Source of the DNA: an uncultured Bacteroidota bacterium
Lineage (GTDB): Bacteria; Bacteroidota; Bacteroidia; Bacteroidales; SZUA-534
Assembly (NCBI GenBank): GCA_937899145.1
Contig: CALBPW010000173.1
Coordinates: 1 to 5,790 of the forward strand
Direction of reading: 5' to 3'
Length of the DNA: 5,790 bases
Shown here: positions 1-5,790 of the stretch, in pieces
Numbering within the stretch: position 1 is the first letter of the stretch
How the letters are laid out: each line of letters starts with the position of its first letter
Notes under the pieces: generated by a model
Seen by the model: only the letters and a program-made list of their open reading frames with translations
Databases searched by the model: none
Told to the model about the DNA's origin: nothing
Position numbers and translations under genes: made by a program

Positions 1-1
1 T

Positions 2-100
2 GAGGTAAGCGGAGCGATTAATTCGCTGCAGAGCGGAAGAGATAAACATGATGCAACACCGGAAACGGCAACTCCGCCGGTTACGGATTCAAGAAGTTGA
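2..100 (+). CDS. C-terminal end of an unidentified protein (partial, cut by left edge)
   Basis: An open frame enters from the left edge and runs for 32 codons to a TGA at 98-100. The tail reads EVSGAINSLQSGRDKH and then a short stretch rich in Thr, Pro and Ala (ATPETATPPVTDSRS), which looks like a disordered C-terminus. In support of real coding, base composition is near 50% GC up to about position 100 and then falls sharply into an AT-rich spacer, as expected at a gene end. The other two plus-strand frames are closed early (TGA at 1, TAA at 6). I do not recognise the family, and 32 residues are too few to assign a function. It lies upstream of and co-directional with the histidine kinase, 156 bp before its start, so an operon is possible but not shown. 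One minus-strand frame is also open here, but no start codon for it is evident. Confidence 0.45.
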   Translation, partial: EVSGAINSLQSGRDKHDATPETATPPVTDSRS

Positions 101-144
101 TAAAACGGGGTCGTATGCGACTATACTAGAAAAGGAATAGAGCC

Positions 145-252
145 ATGATGAACATGAAAAATTATTTGTTGGTCGAACAAAGTTTTGCATTTTTTTATTT
201 GAGTTTCTATACGTGTTATTTTTATTTGAAAATTGTTGATTTGCTATTTTAG
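145..252 (+). CDS. Doubtful 35-residue hydrophobic small ORF upstream of the kinase
   Basis: ATG-ATG at 145/148 opens a frame of 35 codons ending with TAG at 250-252, four bases before the kinase ATG at 257. The product starts MMNMKNYLLVEQSFAFFYLS and is rich in Phe, Tyr and Leu, so it could be a single membrane segment. An AAAGGAA at 131-137 sits seven bases before the ATG, which is good spacing for a ribosome binding site and is unusual in this window. Against it, the region is extremely AT-rich, so TTT, TAT and TTG codons arise by composition alone, and a stop-free run of 35 codons is not surprising. If real, it could be a small membrane protein or a leader peptide coupled to kinase translation. 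No family is recognised. More likely it is chance. Confidence 0.18.
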   Translation: MMNMKNYLLVEQSFAFFYLSFYTCYFYLKIVDLLF

Positions 253-256
253 CGCG

Positions 257-2806
257 ATGCATAATTTGAGACAATCGGTTTTAGTTATTGCAATTTTGGC
301 AATATCGTTGTGTGCCCAAGCCATGCCCACCGATGATAGTTTGTTGAACATAGCATTAACCAGCCGACATATAAAATCGCGTATTGACGCGTATGTGCAA
401 TTGTCAGCCGATATGCTTGTCAGCAACGAGCAAAAATCCGACGAACACTTTGCTATGGCTATGTTTTTGTGCGAATCAAACAAACTCGAACTGAAATCGA
501 TTCAGATAATGAATGGTCAAATTGAATTATATGCAAAAAATGACAAACCGCTGAAAATCACTGAAATATTGGATAAATACCCGATTGTTAGCCGGTATGG
601 GCAAAACAAACAAGTTGCCGATTTATATGTGCGGGCTTGCAATGTGTTGATGAAAAACGGAATTTACGATAAAACACTAACTTATCTTCATACGGCACTC
701 AGTAATTCAACTTTGATTGACGATACATCGTCAGTTATTCAAATTAACAATAATCTTGGAAAATGTTACAATCAAATTTCTGATTATAGTAAGGCGATAG
801 ATTACTTTTTAGCGGCAGAAAATTTGTCTCTGTCATCACACGATTATTTCTGTTTGCCAAGTATTTATGCCAATATAGGCGTTACTTATGGCAATATGAA
901 AGAAACTGATGTCGCACTAAACTACAGCTTTAAATCGCTAAAATATAACTACCATTATGGCGACAAAACATTTATTTGGCAGCAATACAACAATATTGCA
1001 AAATTATATGCTGACCGAGGCGATTTTGCCGAAGCTATTACCTATTACAAAAAGGCTTTAACCGATGAAAATGGCAATCGTACACAAGCCGATTCAGCAT
1101 TATTAGCAAAAAATATTGGTAAAGTTTCTATCGAATTGCATCAATACGATTCGGCTGTTTATTGGTTGAATAACAGCTATTTAGAATATCAAAAAAATAA
1201 TAATAAGCAAGGCGAGGCTAAGGCGCTGTATTACATTGGCAAAACTTATTTCTTTACCAAAAAGTACGATGCCGCAATTGCTGCTTACAAAAAAGTTTTG
1301 GCGCAGGAGGGGTGCAACTTTAATCTGCGGCGGCAAGTTTATTGCGATTTGGCGTCAGTTTATTCCATCAAAAATAATTACCATAAGGCTTACGAGTTTA
1401 TGTCGCTTGAAGCGAGGCTAACCGATACTATTTTGGCAACCGAGCGGCAACAAGCGTTGCAAAAGATTGAAAGACACCTGCAAATTAAAGAAGAAAGTTT
1501 TTTGTATGAGCAAAAATTGAACAAGTATCAGCAGATTTATCAAACCGAAAATGTGAAATTGCAAAATCGGAACAATCGGCTATTTATAATATTGATTGTA
1601 GGTGCAATTTTGTTTGTTATTATCATAATACTTCTTATTTATGTCAGAAAAGCTAATATTATTCAGCGGGCAACAAATAACGAGATTAACAAAAAAAATG
1701 TGCAACTTGAAGATATAAAAGAAAAAATTCAGAACCAATTTAAGTTTATATCGCATCTTGTTAACACAATACCAATGCCAATGTTTTACACAGAAAAAGA
1801 TGTTATAATTGGCTGTAATGCTGCATTTGAGCAGGCTTGTGGGCACAACCGTGATGAATTGTACGGCTTGCCGATTTGTGAGTTACACAATAAATTGAAA
1901 TTTGATTTAAATGTAGAAATTCTTGATAATCAGCCAAATATACATAATCTGCAGCAAATTAGATTTGGCGATGGCAAAGTGCATGATGTGATATGCTATG
2001 TGAGTTTGCTGAATAGTGATATTGGCGAACAAGGAATTTCAGTAATGTTTGTTGATGTTACTGATATTGAGCAGGTTAGAAGAGAACTTGCTGATTCACG
2101 GAAGCAATTGCAAGACGCTCTTGCCGTAAAAACAAAATTCTTCAGCATTTTTGCCCACGACCTCAAAAATCCGTTCAATGGCATTTTGGGTATGACTAAC
2201 TTACTCACAGAGTATTATGATAATTACACTTCTGATGAGGTCCTGAAATATCTGAACATTGTAAACGACTCTGCCACACAAGTTTACAATCTGCTCACCA
2301 ATTTGCTCGATTGGGCAAAAACGCAAACAGGTAAAATTGATGTCAATCCGGTTCACTTTCAAATAATCGACTTGATAAACGAAGTGGTAAGCCTTAATAA
2401 TCATTTAGTTAGCACAAAAAATATTAGGGTTGTAAAACAAATTGATGGCGATGGTTTTGTTTTTGCCGATAAAAATATGATTCTTACTGTTTTGCGGAAT
2501 TTGTTTGGTAACGCATTGAAATACACACCGATAAATGGTATGATAACAATCAAAACCGAACCTTGCGAAAATGGTCAATTGAAGATATCAATATCCGATA
2601 CAGGCATTGGCATATCGCATGAAAATCAGCAAAAACTATTTAATGTTGATTATCCGATTTCAACGCCGGGGCTTGCTAACGAAAAGGGCTCCGGCTTGGG
2701 GCTTATAATTTGTAGCGAGTTTGTGAAGCAAAATGGTGGCACAATTTGGGTTGAAAGCACTCAAGGTGTCGGCACAACCTTCGCTTTTACGCTGAATATT
2801 CAATGA
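257..2806 (+). CDS. Sensor histidine kinase with periplasmic TPR array and PAS domain
   Basis: A two-component sensor kinase of 849 residues. The ATG at 257 is chosen because it gives a proper signal peptide (residues 1-22: basic start, core VLVIAILAISL, AQA cleavage site). The open frame has TTG codons further upstream at 233 and 236, but these would put polar residues ahead of it. Residues about 120-390 form some six to seven tetratricopeptide repeats (for example YADRGDFAEAITYYKKAL at 251-268 and YYIGKTYFFTKKYDAAIAAY at 325-344). A coiled coil follows (395-440), then one membrane helix (441-463). Next come a cytoplasmic PAS domain (about 495-605), a HisKA domain with the phospho-accepting His634 in FAHDLKNPF, and HATPase_c with the N box (NLFGNALKYT, 748-757), DTGIG (781-785), the F box around Phe795 and GSGLGL (811-816). 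All catalytic motifs are intact. There is no receiver domain, and no response regulator is in the window. The signal is unknown; TPRs suggest protein or peptide binding in the periplasm, and PAS a second input. Confidence 0.93.
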   Translation: MHNLRQSVLVIAILAISLCAQAMPTDDSLLNIALTSRHIKSRIDAYVQLSADMLVSNEQKSDEHFAMAMFLCESNKLELKSIQIMNGQIELYAKNDKPLKITEILDKYPIVSRYGQNKQVADLYVRACNVLMKNGIYDKTLTYLHTALSNSTLIDDTSSVIQINNNLGKCYNQISDYSKAIDYFLAAENLSLSSHDYFCLPSIYANIGVTYGNMKETDVALNYSFKSLKYNYHYGDKTFIWQQYNNIAKLYADRGDFAEAITYYKKALTDENGNRTQADSALLAKNIGKVSIELHQYDSAVYWLNNSYLEYQKNNNKQGEAKALYYIGKTYFFTKKYDAAIAAYKKVLAQEGCNFNLRRQVYCDLASVYSIKNNYHKAYEFMSLEARLTDTILATERQQALQKIERHLQIKEESFLYEQKLNKYQQIYQTENVKLQNRNNRLFIILIVGAILFVIIIILLIYVRKANIIQRATNNEINKKNVQLEDIKEKIQNQFKFISHLVNTIPMPMFYTEKDVIIGCNAAFEQACGHNRDELYGLPICELHNKLKFDLNVEILDNQPNIHNLQQIRFGDGKVHDVICYVSLLNSDIGEQGISVMFVDVTDIEQVRRELADSRKQLQDALAVKTKFFSIFAHDLKNPFNGILGMTNLLTEYYDNYTSDEVLKYLNIVNDSATQVYNLLTNLLDWAKTQTGKIDVNPVHFQIIDLINEVVSLNNHLVSTKNIRVVKQIDGDGFVFADKNMILTVLRNLFGNALKYTPINGMITIKTEPCENGQLKISISDTGIGISHENQQKLFNVDYPISTPGLANEKGSGLGLIICSEFVKQNGGTIWVESTQGVGTTFAFTLNIQ

Positions 2807-2807
2807 G

Positions 2808-2841
2808 TTAGACGATAAGAGTAGTCTGAAAATCATTTTTT
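2808..2841 (+). terminator. Weak hairpin plus T-run between convergent genes
   Basis: Two bases after the kinase stop codon, TTAGAC (2808-2813) can pair with GTCTGA (2824-2829), with one G-T wobble and a ten-base loop. A run of six Ts follows at 2836-2841, after the intervening AAATCA. This could end kinase transcription. The stem is short, the loop is large, and the T-run does not directly follow the stem and lies inside the helicase stop region. It is therefore a weak candidate. On the minus strand no T-run follows the stem, so it would not serve as an intrinsic terminator for the helicase. Confidence 0.25.
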
Positions 2842-4764
2842 CCCATGCTTTCGGGTTACTTCTTTTCGGTTTTTAAAAGGCTTTTTATGTTCAGCGCGAG
2901 CATTATTGGCTTTGATCTTTTTTTTGCTATGTTTTTCATAATCAGGATCGAAGGCTGAAAAATCGTAGCCTTTGCCTTTCTTGCGGCGTTCAATATTCTC
3001 GTTGAAAAAGTCAAAATTGAAATCATCGAGAGTTTTACCACTAAATTTTTTCCTTTCAATCTTGATGTCTGATTGGCCGGATTGTTCGCTACGCTGTTTT
3101 TTGCGTTCTCCTTTTTTGTGGTGTTTTTGGCTGTCGTTCGATTTTTCTGCGGCAATGTTAACTTCAAAATGTTCGTTGTTGTAAGTGGCTTTGGCTAAGG
3201 CTTCGCGCACTTTTTGCACGGCTTCGTTTTCAATTTCGAAAAACGAAAAATTGCGCTGCATATCAATCCTGCCAATATCGATGCTTTTGTCGCGTGTGGC
3301 ATCGTTTATTAGACCGATAAGGCGCGGTACGGTAAGCCCGCGTTTTGTGCCAATATTGATGTGAAGGCGTGTGAAATCATCGTCGTTATGGCTTTTTCGG
3401 CTACTTTTTTTCTCGCTGCGTTCTGTTTTGGCCGATGGTTCAACATTTAGGTCGCGGGCTGATTTATAGTATTCAATAAATCGGTTAAATTCTACTGATA
3501 CAAAGCGTTTTATGAGTTCGTCTTTATCAAGCCACGACAGTTTTTTTATGGCTTGAGGTAAGTATGCCGAAATTTCTTCTTCGTTAACTTCAACGCGTTC
3601 AATTTTGTCGAGCAAGGTGTATAGGCGTTTTTCGCAGATTTCGGCGCCATTTGGCACTTTTTTAAGCTCAAAAGGTTTACCAACAAGTTTTTCTAAGTTG
3701 CGAATTTTACGAGTTTCGCGCGAGTGGATTATGGTTATTGATACGCCCGATTTTCCCGCGCGCCCGGTTCTGCCGCTGCGATGAATGTACACTTCGGGGT
3801 CATCGGGCAGATTGTAGTTGATGACGTGTGTCAGGTCGTTTACATCAAGGCCACGGGCGGCAACATCGGTTGCAATTAGCAGTTGTAGCGATTTATTACG
3901 GAAACGGTTCATTACAGCATCGCGCTGGGCTTGAGCAAGGTCGCCGTGTAGTGCGTCGGCATTGTAACCATCTTGTATTAGCTTGTCAGCCACATCTTTA
4001 CACTCCATGCGTGTGCGGCAAAAAACTATTCCATAAATATTGGGGTTGATGTCGGCAAGGCGTTTGAGAGCAAGGTATCGGTCGGCGGCTTTTACGATGT
4101 AGTATTCGTGCCGCACATTTTCAGCGCCAGAGTTGCGTCTGCCGACTTCTATTTCCATTGGCTCGCGCATGTAGTTCATCGCAATGTCGCGAACGCCATC
4201 GGGCATTGTGGCCGAAAAAAGTAATGTCTGTTTGTCGTCGGGTGTGGTGCTTAAAATTTCGTCCAAGTCTTCTTTAAAACCCATGTTCAGCATCTCATCT
4301 GCTTCGTCAAGAACGAGCCATTTTATATGGTCAATTTTAAGAGCTCCGCGTTTTATAACGTCAAGCACTCGTCCGGGAGTGCCAACTACAATGTGTGCGC
4401 CTTTTTGTAACTGCTTGATTTGAGGTACGATACTTGTGCCGCCATAGACGGCGGTTATTGTTAAATTATCGGTGTATTTTGCAAATTTCGTGAGGTCGGC
4501 AGTTATTTGTAAGCAAAGTTCGCGTGTGGGGCAGAGAATTAACGATTGTACGTTTTTTTGTTTAGTATCAATCATTTGCAGAATTGGAAGTCCAAATCCT
4601 GCGGTTTTTCCAGTTCCGGTTTGTGCCAAGGCTATAACATCGGTTGTTGAGGTGATGATTGCAGGAATTGTTTTCTCTTGAATTGGTGTCGGATTTTCAA
4701 ATCCTAACTCGCTTATAGCCTTTATAATGTTTTCGTTAAGGCTGAAATCGATAAATGCGCCCAT
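2833..4764 (-). CDS. deaD: DEAD-box ATP-dependent RNA helicase, DeaD/CsdA type
   Basis: An RNA helicase of 643 residues that unwinds short RNA duplexes using ATP. Family members help with ribosome assembly, mRNA turnover and cold growth. All core motifs are present in order: the Q motif (GFENPTPIQ, 21-29), motif I AQTGTGKT (47-54), Ia PTREL (79-83), GG (108-109), Ib TPGR (129-132), II DEAD (153-156), III SAT (184-186), IV IVFCRTR (246-252), V ATDVAARGLD (298-307) and VI HRSGRTGR (328-335). A helical linker (about 375-440) leads to a DbpA-type RNA-binding domain at about 464-538, with the typical LHINIGTKRGLT and IDIGRIDMQRNFSFFEI. This domain, together with the length, points to DeaD/CsdA and away from RhlE or SrmB. 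The last hundred residues are Lys/Arg/His-rich and probably disordered. The start MGAFIDFSL at 4764 is preferred. The frame can be extended to a TTG at 4842, but that adds 26 residues unlike the family and would run through the promoter box at 4782-4789. Confidence 0.95.
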   Translation of the reverse strand: MGAFIDFSLNENIIKAISELGFENPTPIQEKTIPAIITSTTDVIALAQTGTGKTAGFGLPILQMIDTKQKNVQSLILCPTRELCLQITADLTKFAKYTDNLTITAVYGGTSIVPQIKQLQKGAHIVVGTPGRVLDVIKRGALKIDHIKWLVLDEADEMLNMGFKEDLDEILSTTPDDKQTLLFSATMPDGVRDIAMNYMREPMEIEVGRRNSGAENVRHEYYIVKAADRYLALKRLADINPNIYGIVFCRTRMECKDVADKLIQDGYNADALHGDLAQAQRDAVMNRFRNKSLQLLIATDVAARGLDVNDLTHVINYNLPDDPEVYIHRSGRTGRAGKSGVSITIIHSRETRKIRNLEKLVGKPFELKKVPNGAEICEKRLYTLLDKIERVEVNEEEISAYLPQAIKKLSWLDKDELIKRFVSVEFNRFIEYYKSARDLNVEPSAKTERSEKKSSRKSHNDDDFTRLHINIGTKRGLTVPRLIGLINDATRDKSIDIGRIDMQRNFSFFEIENEAVQKVREALAKATYNNEHFEVNIAAEKSNDSQKHHKKGERKKQRSEQSGQSDIKIERKKFSGKTLDDFNFDFFNENIERRKKGKGYDFSAFDPDYEKHSKKKIKANNARAEHKKPFKNRKEVTRKHGKK

Positions 4765-4781
4765 AGTAAATTTTTGAGCCG

Positions 4782-4789
4782 CAAAGATA
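4782..4789 (-). promoter_or_regulatory. Bacteroidota-type -7 promoter box for the helicase
   Basis: Read on the minus strand this is TATCTTTG, followed by C. It is an exact match to the TAnnTTTG -7 consensus of the Bacteroidota housekeeping sigma factor. It lies 17 bases upstream of the helicase ATG at 4764, so transcription would start within roughly 10-15 bases of the ATG and leave a very short 5' leader. No TTTG -33 element is visible at the expected spacing of about 19 bases, so the upstream half is weak or absent. The leader shows no Shine-Dalgarno sequence, which is normal for the phylum. The box supports a separate helicase transcript and the shorter start. Confidence 0.55.
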
Positions 4790-4844
4790 ATAAATTGTTG
4801 AATCGAATGAATGAGAATCGGATAAACGTTTTGCCATCTCAAAA

Positions 4845-5768
4845 TTATTCAATTCTTTCGGCTTTCAACACGTCTTTTATCTTGCTGATGTTAGCAATTA
4901 GCGTATCAAGTTGATTAGTGCTGTTTATGAAAACCGAAATGTGAGCTTTAAAAATGTTGTCTTTTGAATTGGCTGATATTGAGCGCAGATTCACATTTTC
5001 GGTTTTTGTAATCACTTCAGATATATGGTTGACAACGCCCAATTTGTCGAAGCCGGTAACAATTATTTCGGCTTTAAAAATCGATTGTTTTTCGTTGTCG
5101 TTCCAACGGGCTTTTACAATCCGGTAGGGGTATCGTGTTAGCAAATCTTTGGCATTAGGGCAACCTTGACGGTGGATTTGTACGCCGCGGCTAACTGTAA
5201 CAAAACCAAATATTTTGTCGCCCGGAATTGGTTGGCAGCATTGGGCCAAGTTGTAGTTGATGTCCGTGATGTTGCGCCCGATTATCAACGAATCGTCTGA
5301 TTCAATTGGAACGAAGTATTCGCTGTTTGTATTTGCTTGTTCTACAGTGTGTTCCGCTGATTCGCTATTGATGTTTTGTAGATAATCACGCACGGCGCGC
5401 AGGTCGATTTTTTCATCGGCTATAGCCTGATAAAAATCAAGAGCCTGCTTGTATTTGAAGTGTGTCGTCATCTGAAGAATGATTTGGTCGTTCAGTTCAA
5501 TCTTCAGTTGGCTGACTTTGCGTTCAAGCGTCTCTTTGCCAAGCTCGGCATGGCGGAAAGTCTCCTCGTTTAGCGCGCGGCGTATGCGGCTTTTTACGCG
5601 TGGCGACACTGCAATATTCAGCCATTCGATGTTTGGCTTTTGTGTTTTCGAAGTCAAAACTTCGACAGTGTCGCCATTGTTGAGTTTGTAGCGGATTGGC
5701 ACAATTTTGCCATTAACGCGCGCTCCTGTACAAGTGTTGCCAAGGTTGCTGTGGATAGAGCATGCGTA
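4845..5768 (-). CDS. relA/spoT: RelA/SpoT homologue, C-terminal regulatory half (partial, cut by right edge)
   Basis: The C-terminal 307 residues of a long RelA/SpoT homologue, the enzyme family that makes and/or degrades (p)ppGpp in the stringent response. Numbering from the first authentic residue (YACSIHSNLGN), the end of the TGS domain covers 1-40 (GARVNGKIVP, then NNGDTVEVLT). A helical region follows at about 45-135. The zinc-finger-like region is at about 165-220, with NYNLAQCCQPIPGD (Cys177, Cys178) and IHRQGCP (His199, Cys203). A C-terminal ACT domain spans about 230-307 and ends in a TAA at 4845-4847. A GTG at 5702 is an internal codon (Val23), not the start: the TGS motif continues in frame upstream of it. 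Full-length members are about 730-750 residues, so roughly 430 residues with the HD hydrolase and synthetase domains are missing. Whether the enzyme is synthetase-only or bifunctional cannot be told. The helicase ATG lies 80 bp downstream on the same strand. Confidence 0.95.
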   Translation of the reverse strand, partial: YACSIHSNLGNTCTGARVNGKIVPIRYKLNNGDTVEVLTSKTQKPNIEWLNIAVSPRVKSRIRRALNEETFRHAELGKETLERKVSQLKIELNDQIILQMTTHFKYKQALDFYQAIADEKIDLRAVRDYLQNINSESAEHTVEQANTNSEYFVPIESDDSLIIGRNITDINYNLAQCCQPIPGDKIFGFVTVSRGVQIHRQGCPNAKDLLTRYPYRIVKARWNDNEKQSIFKAEIIVTGFDKLGVVNHISEVITKTENVNLRSISANSKDNIFKAHISVFINSTNQLDTLIANISKIKDVLKAERIE

Positions 5769-5769
5769 A

Positions 5770-5790
5770 ATCGGAAGAGCACACGTCTGA
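5770..5790 (+). other. Illumina TruSeq adapter sequence (assembly contamination)
   Basis: The final 21 bases match the Illumina TruSeq 3' adapter exactly from its third base (the adapter begins AGATCGGAAGAGC). They sit at the extreme end of the contig, as expected for untrimmed read-through. The base at 5769 is A where the adapter has G, so the junction falls at about 5768-5770. The match coincides with loss of protein homology: translated on the minus strand these bases would give QTCALPI ahead of YACSIHS, where RelA/SpoT proteins have an Asp-Phe-Ala-Tyr-type TGS sequence. These bases should not be treated as genome. Confidence 0.96.

Noticed and set aside
30..42. AGAGCGGAAGAGA, which differs by one base from the adapter core AGATCGGAAGAGC over its first 12 bases
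   Set aside because: The match is short and imperfect, the sequence continues normally on both sides, and the coding frame runs through it. It is coincidence, unlike the exact 21-base match at the right end.
110..121. GTCG-TATG-CGAC hairpin after the left-edge gene as a terminator
   Set aside because: The stem is only four base pairs and no T-run follows it.
184..244. Candidate promoter for the kinase: TTTG at 184-187 and 198-201, TATTTTTA at 217-224, TTGATTTGC at 236-244
   Set aside because: Each possible -7 box misses the TAnnTTTG consensus by at least one base, and no pair of elements has the expected spacing of about 19 bases. In such an AT-rich spacer these fragments are expected by chance.
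233..256. TTG codons at 233 and 236 as kinase starts
   Set aside because: The eight added residues come from the AT-rich spacer and precede what is otherwise a textbook signal peptide starting at the ATG at 257.
296..325. Lipoprotein signal (lipobox) around ISLC near the kinase N-terminus
   Set aside because: The residue before Cys is Leu instead of Gly, Ala or Ser, and an AQA signal peptidase I site follows directly. The protein also has its own membrane helix.
3828..4049. Plus-strand open frame opposite the helicase (and similar frames at 2972-3184, 4184-4423, 4472-4681, 5479-5691)
   Set aside because: These are antisense shadows of conserved helicase and RelA/SpoT coding sequence. They have no recognisable domains or start signals.
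4813..4840. GAGA/TCTC inverted repeat and the AAACGTTT palindrome in the gap between the RelA/SpoT gene and the helicase
   Set aside because: Pairing is limited to four bases with a 20-base loop, and there is no T-run on the minus strand. There is no support for a terminator or operator.

Overview
The window looks like a small chromosomal contig from a member of the Bacteroidota (probably Bacteroidia-like). It is AT-rich, the genes lack clear Shine-Dalgarno sequences, there is an exact Bacteroidota-type -7 promoter box (TAnnTTTG) upstream of one gene, and the sensor kinase has the periplasmic-TPR design common in that phylum. The assignment is inferred from these traits, not from a database match.

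Layout, left to right. Positions 1-100 hold the last 32 codons of an unidentified plus-strand gene. Positions 101-256 are a very AT-rich spacer containing one doubtful 35-codon ORF. Positions 257-2806 (+) encode an 849-residue membrane sensor histidine kinase: signal peptide, TPR array, one transmembrane helix, PAS, HisKA, HATPase_c. It has no receiver domain, and no response regulator lies in the window. A 26-bp gap with a weak hairpin separates it from the convergent minus-strand genes. Positions 2833-4764 (-) encode a DeaD/CsdA-type DEAD-box RNA helicase of 643 residues with a DbpA-type RNA-binding domain and a long basic tail. Upstream of it, also on the minus strand, is the C-terminal part of a long RelA/SpoT homologue (4845-5768; TGS end, helical region, zinc-finger-like region, ACT), cut by the right edge.

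The last 21 bases (5770-5790) match the start of the Illumina TruSeq 3' adapter exactly, so they are assembly contamination and not genome. Authentic sequence ends at about 5768.

How the genes relate: the RelA/SpoT homologue controls (p)ppGpp during starvation, and the helicase acts on structured RNA and ribosome assembly, often in the cold. They are adjacent and co-directional, but the helicase appears to have its own promoter. The kinase is convergent and likely an independent unit. I found no mobile element, CRISPR array, structural RNA, phage gene or defence gene, and no convincing evidence of an undescribed system. The adapter tail, the helicase start and promoter, the helicase tail motifs and the partnerless kinase are the points worth a second look.
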